From the NCBI GenBank assembly GCA_005877775.1, contig VBOJ01000013.1:1-46634 (forward strand): 46,634 bases of DNA, in the 5' to 3' direction. Under the pieces are notes generated by a model. That model was not told the origin of the DNA. It did no database searches and was given only the letters and a program-made list of their open reading frames with translations. The translations under genes were made by a program, and so were the position numbers. Positions 31,221 to 39,953 of the stretch are shown one piece after another (position 1 is the stretch's first letter; every line of letters starts with the position of its first letter). This DNA comes from Nitrospirota bacterium. Its GTDB lineage: Bacteria > Nitrospirota > Nitrospiria > Nitrospirales > Nitrospiraceae.

Positions 31221-32324
31221 ATGCCGACTGCTGATCCTCCTCTGCCCAAGCATGCAATGGCTCCGCCGGATCGCGCGCTCGTCGCTGAGACCGTGCGGGC
31301 GAAGCTCCCATTTGTGGCTGAACTCCTCACGCTGGCCCCCCTTGCAGGAGACGCCTCCAACCGCCGCTACTTCCGGGCGCAATTGGTCGGCGGTCCGCCT
31401 CGGTCCCTCGTGCTCATGCAGCTCGCGGAGCCCGAGGCCTTCAAACAGTCGGAGGAGGCGGTCAGCGGTGCATCGGTCTCGATCACCGAACTCCCCTTCA
31501 TCAATATTCTTAACCATCTCGTCAAGGCCGACGTAGCGGTCCCGGCTCTGTACTATTACGATCAAGCAGCCGGGCTTCTGTACCTGGAGGACTTTGGGGA
31601 TGTGCTGCTGACCCAGGCTTGCCAGAGTGCTTCGCGATCCGACATCGCACGGCTCTATCGCCATGTGATTGATATGCTGGTGCGGATTCATCAGAAGGCG
31701 ACTTCTCCGGCGAATCAGGCCTGTCTGGCTTTCCATCGCCGCTTCGATGTCCCGCTGCTGATGTGGGAGTTCGACCATTTTCTGGAGTATGGGGTGGTGG
31801 CCCGGCAGGAGAAGCCGATGTGCGCCGATGACGAGCAGCCGGTGAGGGAGGAGTTTCAGAAGATCGCCGAGCTGCTGGCCGCGCAGCCACGTGTCTTCAC
31901 CCATCGCGATTACCATTCTCGCAATCTGATGGTTGATGGTCACCGATTAGGAGTGCTGGATTTTCAAGACGCCCTGATGGGCCCGGCCACCTACGATCTT
32001 GCCTCTCTGCTCCGAGACGCCTACGTCGCGTTGGAGGAATCGTTGATTGACGAGCTGATCCAGTACTACCTGGACCGGATGGCCGAGCAGGGGACTGTGT
32101 GGGCTGACCGGGCGGCGTTTCGACGCCTGTTCGATTTCACCAGTATCCAGCGGAACCTCAAAGCGGCGGGTCGCTTCGTCTATATAGATCGGGTCAAGAA
32201 GAACCCAAAGTTCCTAGCAGACATTCCACGCGTGCTTGGGTACGTGCACCGCAACCTGGCGAAGCATCCGGAATTGCAGACGCTCCGTAAACATCTCACG
32301 CCGTATGTACCTGAACTCCAATAA
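31221..32324 (+). CDS. amgK: AmgK-like anomeric MurNAc/GlcNAc kinase
   Basis: A 367-residue phosphotransferase of the APH fold. FTHRDYHSRNLMVDGHRLG holds the catalytic loop and GVLDFQDALMGPATYDLASL the metal-binding loop; GDASNRRYFRA near the N-terminus is the nucleotide-binding region of the AmgK branch. In Pseudomonas, AmgK phosphorylates the anomeric carbon of MurNAc recovered from peptidoglycan, and MurU turns the product into UDP-MurNAc. The next gene is a MurU-like transferase, which strengthens the assignment. The RIHQKATS segment and a C-terminal helical bundle (QRNLKAAGRFVYIDR) are normal for the family. It ends 4 bases before a repeat element. Confidence 0.87.
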   Translation: MPTADPPLPKHAMAPPDRALVAETVRAKLPFVAELLTLAPLAGDASNRRYFRAQLVGGPPRSLVLMQLAEPEAFKQSEEAVSGASVSITELPFINILNHLVKADVAVPALYYYDQAAGLLYLEDFGDVLLTQACQSASRSDIARLYRHVIDMLVRIHQKATSPANQACLAFHRRFDVPLLMWEFDHFLEYGVVARQEKPMCADDEQPVREEFQKIAELLAAQPRVFTHRDYHSRNLMVDGHRLGVLDFQDALMGPATYDLASLLRDAYVALEESLIDELIQYYLDRMAEQGTVWADRAAFRRLFDFTSIQRNLKAAGRFVYIDRVKKNPKFLADIPRVLGYVHRNLAKHPELQTLRKHLTPYVPELQ

Positions 32325-32327
32325 ACT

Positions 32328-32424
32328 CGTAAGGCGTGAGGCGTTAGGCGTGAGGCGTGAACTCTCTGTCTACGGCGGGGCTCTTTCCGCTACCCCTTAC
32401 CCCTTACCCCTTACCCCTCACGAG
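32328..32424. repeat. Inverted-repeat element E between amgK and murU
   Basis: Left arm 32328-32361 is iterated GGCGTGA/GGCGTTA words; right arm 32391-32423 is CCCTTAC repeated four times and then CCCTCACG. The arms pair with a regular mismatch at the C of each heptamer. The element starts 4 bases after the amgK stop, and its right end abuts the GAGG ribosome-binding site of murU. Confidence 0.85.
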
Positions 32425-32429
32425 GTCTC

Positions 32430-33167
32430 ATGCGCGCGATGATTCTGGCGGCGGGCCTCGGCACACGCCTGCGCCCGCTCACCGACACCCTTCCCAAACC
32501 ACTCCTGCTGATCGGGGGCACGCCTCTGATCCTGTGGAATCTGTTGTTGCTCCGGCGACACGGGATCACAGAGGTCATCATCAACCTCCACTACCTCGGC
32601 CATCTCATCGAAAAGGAGCTTGGCGACGGCTCGCGGTTCGGCCTGCGCATTTCCTACTCACGTGAACCGGTTATTCTAGGCACGGGCGGAGGCATCAAGC
32701 AGGCGGAGCCGTTTTTCAACGGCGAGCCGTTCGTGGTGCTGAACGGGGACACGCTTCTGGAATTAGATCTGGGCACAGTTGTCCAATTTCACGAGCAGCG
32801 GAATGCGCTTGCGACGATGGTGCTCCGGGAGGATCCTGACGCGGATCGATGGGGTGCGGTGGAGACCAATCCGCAACAGCGCGTGGTCCGCATCGTCGGT
32901 CGCGGGCTGGCTAAGGGCGATCAGACTGCCAAGCGCATGTTTGCGGGCGTGCACGTGATGCACCCGCAGTTGCTGAAGGATGTGCCGACGGGGCAGGCCT
33001 CCTCGATCATCGACGCCTATGTGGACGCGATTCAACGCGGAGCAGTCATCATGGGCTACGGGACGGACGGCTACTGGTCGGATGTCGGCACGCCTGAGCG
33101 TTATGCCCAGGCGCAGCAGGATGCGGAGAAGGGGCTGATCGCCTTGACGGCGCGCCAGCGGTCTTGA
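32430..33167 (+). CDS. murU: MurU-like N-acetylmuramate alpha-1-phosphate uridylyltransferase
   Basis: A 245-residue sugar-1-phosphate nucleotidyltransferase. MILAAGLGTRLRPLTDTLPK is the NTP-binding signature, VILGTGGGIKQAEPFF the sugar-phosphate loop, and VVLNGDTLLELDL carries the metal-binding Asp. The closing YWSDVGTPERYAQAQ is typical. Paired with an AmgK-like kinase, it most likely forms UDP-MurNAc from MurNAc-1-phosphate, a recycling route that bypasses MurA and so fosfomycin. Specificity is inferred from the pairing. The ribosome-binding site GAGG (32422-32425) sits at the foot of the repeat hairpin. Confidence 0.87.
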   Translation: MRAMILAAGLGTRLRPLTDTLPKPLLLIGGTPLILWNLLLLRRHGITEVIINLHYLGHLIEKELGDGSRFGLRISYSREPVILGTGGGIKQAEPFFNGEPFVVLNGDTLLELDLGTVVQFHEQRNALATMVLREDPDADRWGAVETNPQQRVVRIVGRGLAKGDQTAKRMFAGVHVMHPQLLKDVPTGQASSIIDAYVDAIQRGAVIMGYGTDGYWSDVGTPERYAQAQQDAEKGLIALTARQRS

Positions 33168-33212
33168 GCGAGAGAACGGAGTGACGAGCGTGGCCTCGAA
33201 CGGGCCTCATGT

Positions 33213-33977
33213 TCAAGCGATGCGTTGCGCTGCGGGCTTCTTCTGGGCCGTCATCAGGCGGGTCTTACGCAGCGACATGAGGGTGCGCTGTTGATCGGTC
33301 GGCGCGTGAGGCGCTGACGTCTTCTCCCCGTAGGTCTTCAAAAATCGGTCCACGACTTGGAGCGCCTCGCCCTGGTGCCCTGCTCGTTCCAGCAGATCAG
33401 CTAGCCGGAGATAGGCCGGCAAGACGAACGCGAGGTCGCGATCCGACTTCGCGTTGTCCGTGACAAAGCGATACCTCTGGAGAGCAATTTCCTGATTACT
33501 GCCTTCATTGCGCATGGCTTCCAGCATGTGCACCGAGATACGATCCATGGTTCCGCTGACACCTTGTGCCCACTGTCCTCCAAGCAACTCGTCTAGTTCC
33601 TTCTCCGATAACTGGATCCCTTTCGCAGTGGAATTCGCTTTGAGTTGCTGCAACAAGCGCCGCGCCTCCGGCCAACCGCCGTAAAGTCCTATCAAAAGGC
33701 ACCGGCAACCGGATGGATTGGTGCATGCTCCGTGCAGCGGCGTGAATTTCTTCTTCGCCGCGACGATCGGGAGAAAGGCCTTGCCGTTGGCTTCCAGACA
33801 CACTGGGCAGATGTGACCGTCCTTGGGAGTGATATGGATGAACATGCGGATGCCGGACCGGTCCCAGAAATCAACGGCGTGGATACGGCCTGCTCGCACC
33901 TGCATTTCATGAAATACCCAGAGAGCCAGCAAGCCCAGAATGGCGAGGAAATACGGAACGAGATCGTCGAAGATCAT
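33213..33977 (-). CDS. Membrane-anchored Cys-rich protein, function unknown
   Basis: A 254-residue protein I cannot assign. Residues 5-25 are a membrane anchor (LVPYFLAILGLLALWVF). Residues 48-105 hold a Cys-rich motif: HICPVCLEANGKAFLP and, 20 residues on, HGACTNPSGCRCLLIGLYGG. This resembles the CxxC...HPxCRC tail of phage minor-head (gpF/gp7-like) proteins and suggests a zinc or disulfide knot. The C-terminal half is helical, and its spacing (AYLRLADLLERAGHQGEALQ) suggests a TPR-like repeat, with a basic tail. No phage genes are nearby, so if the resemblance is real it is domestication or convergence. Confidence 0.55.
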   Translation of the reverse strand: MIFDDLVPYFLAILGLLALWVFHEMQVRAGRIHAVDFWDRSGIRMFIHITPKDGHICPVCLEANGKAFLPIVAAKKKFTPLHGACTNPSGCRCLLIGLYGGWPEARRLLQQLKANSTAKGIQLSEKELDELLGGQWAQGVSGTMDRISVHMLEAMRNEGSNQEIALQRYRFVTDNAKSDRDLAFVLPAYLRLADLLERAGHQGEALQVVDRFLKTYGEKTSAPHAPTDQQRTLMSLRKTRLMTAQKKPAAQRIA

Positions 33978-34161
33978 GGTGGTCTGCCTCGCGTGAGTCC
34001 CCTCACCTAGTCAATGTTTCTTGTACCACGGCTTTCTCAATGCAAGAAGACAAAAGTGTTTTCCTGCACGGGGCAGAAGGAAGACCTCCCCAGTCGTCGG
34101 TATCTGGTGTTCTACGCAGGGAGAGCAGGGAAGAGAGCGCGGAGGGTACGTCGCCGGTGCG

Positions 34162-36885
34162 CTACGCGATGCCCGCCGGTCTGAACCGGCGCAGGCGCAG
34201 CGCGTTCCCCACGACGCTCACGGACGAGAGGCCCATGGCGGCAGCGGCCCAAATAGGATTGAGCATGCCAAGCGCTGCGGCTGGGATCAGGAGGATATTG
34301 TACATGAAGGCGGCGAACAGATTCTGTTTGATGTTCCTGGTGATCGCGCGTGATAGGGCAATGGCGGTGACCACGCCCCGCAGGTCCCCGCTCATGAGCG
34401 TGATGTTCGCGGCCTCCATTGCGACGTCGGTGCCGGTTCCGATCGCGATTCCGACATCGGCCTGAGCCAGCGCCGGCGCATCGTTGATCCCGTCCCCCAC
34501 CATTGCCACGACCTTACCTTGTTCCTGAAGCCGTTTGATTTCGCGGGCCTTTTGCTCGGGCAATACCTCCGCCAGCACGCGATCAATCTTGACTTGCTCG
34601 GCGATGGCCTTCGCGGTTCGTGGATTGTCGCCGGTCAACATGACCACTTCCACCCCAAGCTGATGCAAGGCGTTCACCGCCTCGCGGGCGTGGTCCTTGA
34701 GCTGATCGGCGACCGCGAGCAGGCCAATGATCTGAGGGGGCTGAGCTGTGCCGGGCTTGGCGAGATTCTGGACAGCCAAGTACATCGGGGTCAGGCCGTC
34801 GGACGCGAGTTGCTCGGCGGCCTTGTTCGCCTCTGCGCTGACCAGGATGCCCTGCGCTTCCATCAGTCGGAGATTGCCCAGGTACAGGCAGAGGATCTGT
34901 GATCCCTCGCCGACCGTGGCGCGCATGCCGTGGCCTGGGATGGCGGTGAAGTCCCTGGCATCTTCGAACATCAGGCCTCGTTGATGGGCGTGGCACAGGA
35001 TAGCCTCTGCAACTGGATGCTCTGAACCCTGTTCGGCCGATGCCGCGATCGCTACCAGGCGGTCCTGGGTCCAGCCATCGGCGAGTGGCACCACTGCGCG
35101 AACGGCCGGTTCGCCACGCGTCAGCGTCCCGGTCTTATCTAGCACGACCGTCGTGAGTTGGTGCGCTCGTTCCAGGGCATTGCCGCCTCGGATCAACACA
35201 CCGTGCTCGGCGCCCTTCCCGATGCCAACCATAATGGAGGTCGGCGTCGCAAGCCCGAGCGCGCAGGGGCAGGCGATGATCAACACCGCCACGAAATTGA
35301 CGAGCGCATGGGTGAGCGCCGGAGGCGGTCCGAACATGAGCCAAAGCGCGAAGGTGACCGCGGCGATTCCGATCACGGCCGGCACGAAATAGGCCGCGAT
35401 CCGATCCGCGAGCCTGGCGAGCGGCGGTTTCGCCGCCTGCGCTTCTTCCACAAGGCGGATGATCCGAGCCAAGGCCATCTCGCGCCCAACCTTGGTCGCC
35501 TCGACCCTCAGGCTTCCGGTCCGATTGAGGGTGGCACCGACCACCAGATCGCCTGGCTGCTTGTCCACCGGAAGGCTTTCGCCTGTGAGCATGGATTCAT
35601 CCACCGTTGAGGTCCCGTGGCGCACGATCCCGTCCACCGGCACTTTTTCACCAGGCCGCACGATGACGACATCACCGATGCGGACCTCCTGAATCGGGAT
35701 GTCCTGCTCGCGGCCATCGCGGATAATCCGCGCGTCTTTCGGCTGCAGGCCGATCAGTGTCCTGATCGCCTCGGAGGCGCGCCCTTTCGCCCGCATCTCC
35801 ATCAGGCGTCCGAACAGAATCAGTGTGATGATCGCGGCCGAGGTGTCGAAGTACACGGCAGGAGCCAAGCCGCCGGCCGTAAAGAGCTGAGGAGCCAGAG
35901 TGGCGAGCAGGCTGTACAGGTACGCTGCCGAAGTTCCGACTGCGATGAGGGTGTTCATGTCGGAGGAGCCATGACGGGCGACCGCGTAGGCTCCCTTGTA
36001 GAACTGCCAGCCGGCCCAGAATTGAACGGGCGTGGTCAGGAGAAGCTGTAACCAGAAAGACGCCGATCTGGTCAGGGACACCCCAAGGTGCTCCGCCATG
36101 CCCAGGACCATCACGGGTAGGGTCAAGGCGGCGGCGACTCCAAACCGTAGCCGGAGGTCTCGATCGGCAGCCTTCGCACGTTCCTCCTTCGCTGCCGGCG
36201 TCTCTGTCTCGCCTGCAGTCAGCTCGGGGGAAGCGACCGGTGTGTAACCGAGGCTTTGGATCGTCTGGTGAATCGCAGGCAGGCCTGTGACTCCTGGCAG
36301 GTACTCGACCGTGGCCTGCTCGGAAGCCAAATTGACCGAGGCACTGACGACACCCTGCATCGTCCCTAATCCCTGCTCAATCCTTGAAACGCAGGAGGCG
36401 CAGGACATGCCTTCGATGGGAATCGTCACCGTGACGGGCGAGTATTGAGTGCTGAGTGCCGAGGACTGCATCTCTTGCGTTGATCGCGGGGCACCCATTG
36501 CTCCAGGATGCAATGGGTCCCGGTCCGTCGCGACGGCTCGACCCCTCGATTCGCACTCGGGGTCGACCCTGAGCCTGTCGAAGGGTCGACTGAGCTCGCC
36601 GAAGTCAGACGCCGGACGCGAAAGACGCTCCGCGCCTGCAGACCTCAGTCCTCGTTGCTCAGCCCTTATCGCTGGTCCGAGCGTGATGATCTGCGGATCT
36701 GGCGCCCGGTGCCCTCCCATTCCCTTGGGCCCGTCACGAAGAATTCGCTCGGGGTCAGCCTCAAAGGTCCGCTTGCAGCCCGGCGCGCAGAAATAGTAAG
36801 TGGTCCCCTGATAGGCCGCGGTAGCCGGGGCCTTCCGTTCATCCACGGTCATGCCGCAGACTGGATCAATCGCCATCGCGTACAC
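34162..36885 (-). CDS. copA: Copper-translocating P1B ATPase with N-terminal YHS domain and an in-frame repeat insertion
   Basis: A 907-residue heavy-metal P-type ATPase. Residues 5-50 form a YHS/TRASH-like metal domain (DPVCGMTV, C33, C37). Residues 150-215 form one HMA domain with GMSCASC (159-165). The membrane metal site is [10 protein letters not shown], the phosphorylation site DKTGTLT, with TGES, HPVAEAI and [11 protein letters not shown] in order. Together these mark Cu(I) export. The stretch of residues about 74-147 between YHS and HMA is unlike either domain and is encoded by a hairpin-rich repeat. The GTG at 36885 or the ATG at 36876 may start it; no ribosome-binding site is visible because a repeat abuts the gene. 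Confidence 0.92.
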   Translation of the reverse strand: MYAMAIDPVCGMTVDERKAPATAAYQGTTYYFCAPGCKRTFEADPERILRDGPKGMGGHRAPDPQIITLGPAIRAEQRGLRSAGAERLSRPASDFGELSRPFDRLRVDPECESRGRAVATDRDPLHPGAMGAPRSTQEMQSSALSTQYSPVTVTIPIEGMSCASCVSRIEQGLGTMQGVVSASVNLASEQATVEYLPGVTGLPAIHQTIQSLGYTPVASPELTAGETETPAAKEERAKAADRDLRLRFGVAAALTLPVMVLGMAEHLGVSLTRSASFWLQLLLTTPVQFWAGWQFYKGAYAVARHGSSDMNTLIAVGTSAAYLYSLLATLAPQLFTAGGLAPAVYFDTSAAIITLILFGRLMEMRAKGRASEAIRTLIGLQPKDARIIRDGREQDIPIQEVRIGDVVIVRPGEKVPVDGIVRHGTSTVDESMLTGESLPVDKQPGDLVVGATLNRTGSLRVEATKVGREMALARIIRLVEEAQAAKPPLARLADRIAAYFVPAVIGIAAVTFALWLMFGPPPALTHALVNFVAVLIIACPCALGLATPTSIMVGIGKGAEHGVLIRGGNALERAHQLTTVVLDKTGTLTRGEPAVRAVVPLADGWTQDRLVAIAASAEQGSEHPVAEAILCHAHQRGLMFEDARDFTAIPGHGMRATVGEGSQILCLYLGNLRLMEAQGILVSAEANKAAEQLASDGLTPMYLAVQNLAKPGTAQPPQIIGLLAVADQLKDHAREAVNALHQLGVEVVMLTGDNPRTAKAIAEQVKIDRVLAEVLPEQKAREIKRLQEQGKVVAMVGDGINDAPALAQADVGIAIGTGTDVAMEAANITLMSGDLRGVVTAIALSRAITRNIKQNLFAAFMYNILLIPAAALGMLNPIWAAAAMGLSSVSVVGNALRLRRFRPAGIA
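36447..36665. repeat. Hairpin-rich repeat element J inserted in the copA reading frame
   Basis: Terminal inverted repeats of 20 bases lie at 36449-36468 and 36646-36665 (16 of 20 matching). Between them are consecutive stem-loops: ACCCATTGC/GCAATGGGT (36493-36501 with 36510-36518), the palindrome CCGTCGCGACGG (36525-36536), CGACCCC/GGGGTCG (36539-36545 with 36559-36565) and GTCGACCCT/AGGGTCGAC (36562-36570 with 36582-36590). The word CTGAGCCTGTCGAAGG within it recurs in many bacterial genomes as an intergenic repeat. About 73 codons of copA lie in it, with the frame kept open. Confidence 0.85.
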
Positions 36886-36889
36886 ACAG

Positions 36890-37062
36890 AAACCGTGAGG
36901 GGTAAGGGGGTTGACAGACCGTTAGGCGTGAGGGAGCGTCCACGCGTGCGGCGTCCGTAGCGTCAGTCGCAACAGACGCAAAAGACCCTCGACGCAATGA
37001 CGCAAGCTGTTGCCTAACGCCTGACACTTCACACCTAACTTCCCCTCGCGCCCAACGCCTCA
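36890..37062. repeat. GCGTC-core inverted-repeat element F, between the NtrC-type gene and copA
   Basis: Core 36934-37012 is the third copy of the core found in B and C, in the same orientation as C, differing at a few positions (for example GCAACAG for GCGACAG and GACCCTC for GACGCTC). Flanks carry GTTAGGCGTGAGG on the left and TAACGCCTGACACTTCACACC then CAACGCCTCACG on the right. It touches the copA start region. Confidence 0.9.
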
Positions 37063-37110
37063 CGAAAGCTTCCAGCGGCTTTCATAGTACCAGTTTTGCG
37101 GGAATACTGT

Positions 37111-38496
37111 TCAACTGCTGTAGGGGTCGGAAGGGACGCCTTTCTGCTTGATGAGGCGGGCCAGATAGGTCCTTTGGAGTTGAAGCCGCTCGGCCGCTTT
37201 GGTCTGGTTCCCCTTCTCGTGCTGGAGCGCCCGCAGGATGAGAGTACGGCTGTGTTGCTCCATGGATTTATGATAAGGGAGGTCCAGATAGCCCGGCTGG
37301 TGCTCAACCGAGCCCGTGGCGGTTTCCTGGAGTGACAGGGCGAGCAGCTCAGGTTGGATGACCTCATGCGGGCACAGCACCACGGCGCGGGCGATTGCGT
37401 TCTCCAGTTCTCGGATGTTCCCGGGCCAAGCGTAGTGTCTCATCGCGGTGATCGCCTCGTCGCTCAGCTTCATCACCGGTCGCTTAGCCTCTCGTGTCTG
37501 TCGGCTCAGAAAGAATTCCGCCAGAGCCGGGATGTCCTCCGGCCGCTCCCGGAGCGGTGGAAGGGTCAGGCTGACGACATTCAGACGAAAGAACAGGTCC
37601 TCCCGAAACTGTCCGGCCTTGATGGCCTGTTTCAAGTCCGTATTCGTGGCAGCGATCACCCTGATGTTGACCTTGACCAAGCGGGTGCCCCCGACCCTGG
37701 TGAACTCGTGGTCTTGCAGGACGCGTAACAACTTGGCTTGCAAGCCCGACGGCATGTCGCCGATCTCATCCAGGAAGACCGTGCCTCCGTCGGCCATCTC
37801 GACTTTGCCTTTCTGCAGACGGTCGGCTCCGGTGAAGGCGCCCTTCTCGTGCCCGAACAGCTCATTTTCGAGCAATGTGTCGGTCAGTGCCACACAGTTG
37901 ATGACGACGAACGGCATGGCCCGGCGCGGACTCCACTGGTGGATCGAGCGCGCAAACAGTTCCTTCCCGGTTCCGCTCTCGCCCAGTAGGAGCAGGCTGG
38001 CATCGGAGTTGGCCGCGCGCTCGGCCGCCGCCATGACCGCTCTCATTTTCTGGCTCGTACCGACGATGGTCGCATACCTGGTCTCGACCTCTGATCGAAG
38101 ACAGGCGACGTGGCGCGAGAGCGACTCCCGCTCCACAACCTTTCGGATGACGATCGAAAGATGGTCCACGTCGAAGGGCTTGGTCAGAAAATCGTAGGCG
38201 CCTTCCTTCATGGCTTCCACGGCCGCCACGATCGAGCCGTGCGCAGTCATCACGATCACCGGCAGGTCCTGTCCGTTCTGCCTGTGCCGGGAGAGCTGTT
38301 TCAGCACGCCCAACCCCGACAACTTGGGCATTTCGAGGTCCAGGAGAACCAGGTTGGGAGTGTCCTGTTCGATTAGCTCAAGCGCGCGAAGCCCATCGCC
38401 CGCTGTGATGGTGTCATAGCCCAGGGACTCCAGCCGGTCGCAGAGGGTGGTGGCAATGTCAGGATCGTCATCCACGATCAGGATCTTGATCTTCAT
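37111..38496 (-). CDS. NtrC-family sigma-54-dependent response regulator
   Basis: A 461-residue activator with three domains. Residues 1-120 form a receiver domain with the acidic pocket IVDDDPD, phospho-acceptor D53 in VLLDLEMPKLSG and KPF downstream. Residues about 140-375 form the sigma-54 AAA+ domain with Walker A (GESGTGKELF), GAFTGAD (the sigma-54 contact loop) and Walker B (GGTVFLDEIGDM). Residues 415-455 form a Fis-type HTH (LILRALQHEKGNQTKAAERL). No histidine kinase is adjacent, so its signal is unknown. A repeat arm begins about 8 bases before the ATG, and no ribosome-binding site is visible. Confidence 0.93.
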   Translation of the reverse strand: MKIKILIVDDDPDIATTLCDRLESLGYDTITAGDGLRALELIEQDTPNLVLLDLEMPKLSGLGVLKQLSRHRQNGQDLPVIVMTAHGSIVAAVEAMKEGAYDFLTKPFDVDHLSIVIRKVVERESLSRHVACLRSEVETRYATIVGTSQKMRAVMAAAERAANSDASLLLLGESGTGKELFARSIHQWSPRRAMPFVVINCVALTDTLLENELFGHEKGAFTGADRLQKGKVEMADGGTVFLDEIGDMPSGLQAKLLRVLQDHEFTRVGGTRLVKVNIRVIAATNTDLKQAIKAGQFREDLFFRLNVVSLTLPPLRERPEDIPALAEFFLSRQTREAKRPVMKLSDEAITAMRHYAWPGNIRELENAIARAVVLCPHEVIQPELLALSLQETATGSVEHQPGYLDLPYHKSMEQHSRTLILRALQHEKGNQTKAAERLQLQRTYLARLIKQKGVPSDPYSS

Positions 38497-38504
38497 GGCA
38501 AACC

Positions 38505-38606
38505 CGTTAGGCGTGAAGCGTTAGGCGTGAGGCGATCAGCGCAAAGCCTAACGCCGTCCGGGAAGTCAAGTCTTGTCGCCTCACACCTCACCCCTTACGC
38601 CTCACG
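38505..38606. repeat. Inverted-repeat element G, between the DUF1015 gene and the NtrC-type gene
   Basis: Left arm 38505-38534 reads GTTAGGCGTGAAGCGTTAGG then GCGTGAGGCGA; right arm 38574-38606 is its imperfect reverse complement (CGCCTCACACCTCACCCC and TTACGCCTCACG). A partial internal copy (GCCTAACGCC) lies between. It fills the whole gap between the two - strand genes. Confidence 0.85.
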
Positions 38607-38607
38607 T

Positions 38608-39936
38608 TCATTCCTCGAATACATTCATCACCAGGCCGGTGAGAGGTTTCGGGAAAAAATAGGTGGACTTGTGCGGCATCCGATCGCCAGCTGCAGCGAC
38701 GGCCTGGACCTCGTTTACCTTCGTGGGATTGAGCAGCAGCGCCGCTTCGGCCATTCCTTGGCAAACCCAATCCAGGGCCTCGTCATCGTCCTTCGTATAG
38801 AGGATGGAATCTTCGCCGGGATCGGATGCAAGCAAAGGGCTCAGAATGTGCGAATGGAGGATCGAGACGTCCAGCCGATCTCGCGCAGAGGCGACGGTGT
38901 GGGAGCGAAGCTCTGATTTGAGGCTTAACAGCAAATAGGTCTGCGCCCCTCGCAGCGCGAGGCCAAAAACCTGTCCAGCCAGTCCTCGCTCCCGAAGGGT
39001 CCGAAGAAAGCGCCGGCGCGTCTCAGGCTCTGTGTCGCTGGTGAACGAAACTGCTTCGATCTCGAATCGGCCGCGCAGACGCTCCCTGATCTGAGTGACC
39101 GCGGGAACCGGCGTTTTCAGCACGCGATGGGTCGGGAGAATGGTAAGACCCGGGTCTTCAAGGCTTGAGAACAACATGAGCACTCCGTCATACGGCTGCA
39201 CACCGTCAGATGTCTGCCGGCCGGTCTGCTGGCGCCTGAGGCGCCGGTAGGTGAGGGCCGTCTCGTACCGATGGTGGCCGTCGGCGATGAAGAGGGGTTT
39301 GGGCTGCATCGCTTCAGTGAGCTCACGAAGAATGTCCCGATGTGTCATGGCCCAGAGTTGGTGGCGAAACCCGGAATCATCCTGAACATCGACGCGCGGT
39401 CTGTCCACATTGACTGACTTCTCGATGAGCTGGTTGACTGTTTCCCCAGGGTCGGAGAAGAGCGAGAAGATCGGGCTGAACTGAGCGCGGCAGGTCTCGA
39501 GCAGCTTCAACCGGTCCGTCTTGGCCGCGGACCTCGTGTTCTCGTGCGGGAAGATGCGGCCGGTCCCGAACTCTTCCAACTCCACGAGCGACAGAAAACC
39601 CTTGAGGATCCGCCGGTCAGCGCCGGGCTCGCCAGATGGAACCCTGTACTCGATCCTATAAGGATAGATCGCTGGCTCAGGGTCGCGTCGTAGGGCCCCG
39701 CGTGCCAGCCAGTCGTGCAGGAAGCTCGCGGCGCGAGTATAACGGTTCTGGGAAGGTCCGTCGTCCGGGTAATCCGACCCCAGTTCAAGCCGGATCACGT
39801 TGTTCGGGTGGCGGGCGTGCAGGGCTTTCTGGGCCTCTGTGCCAATCACGTCGTAGGGCGGCGCCACCACGTTCCGACTATCGCCCACAACTTCCTGGTT
39901 ATACAGCGTCCCGCGAAACGGCAGAATGTTGGCCAC
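38608..39936 (-). CDS. DUF1015 family protein
   Basis: A 442-residue protein of the DUF1015 family. PFRGTLYNQEVVGDSRNVVAPPYDVI at the N-terminus and IADGHHRYETALTYRRLRR in the middle are the conserved regions of this family (shown here in parts). LLFSSLEDPGLTILPTHRVL follows. The His and Asp of ADGHHRYET suggest a catalytic or metal-binding site; the reaction is not established. Relatives sometimes neighbour serine or phosphoglycerate metabolism genes, which is not the case here. GTG is the start, with AAAGGAG 9 bases upstream. The AMMECR1 gene lies upstream on the same strand. Confidence 0.88.
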   Translation of the reverse strand: MANILPFRGTLYNQEVVGDSRNVVAPPYDVIGTEAQKALHARHPNNVIRLELGSDYPDDGPSQNRYTRAASFLHDWLARGALRRDPEPAIYPYRIEYRVPSGEPGADRRILKGFLSLVELEEFGTGRIFPHENTRSAAKTDRLKLLETCRAQFSPIFSLFSDPGETVNQLIEKSVNVDRPRVDVQDDSGFRHQLWAMTHRDILRELTEAMQPKPLFIADGHHRYETALTYRRLRRQQTGRQTSDGVQPYDGVLMLFSSLEDPGLTILPTHRVLKTPVPAVTQIRERLRGRFEIEAVSFTSDTEPETRRRFLRTLRERGLAGQVFGLALRGAQTYLLLSLKSELRSHTVASARDRLDVSILHSHILSPLLASDPGEDSILYTKDDDEALDWVCQGMAEAALLLNPTKVNEVQAVAAAGDRMPHKSTYFFPKPLTGLVMNVFEE

Positions 39937-39953
39937 TCTTTAGAACTCCTTTC

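Noticed and set aside
34162-36885. copA as a fusion of two genes broken by the repeat
   Set aside because: The frame runs without a stop through the insertion and both the YHS and HMA parts are complete, so it reads as one protein with a foreign linker.
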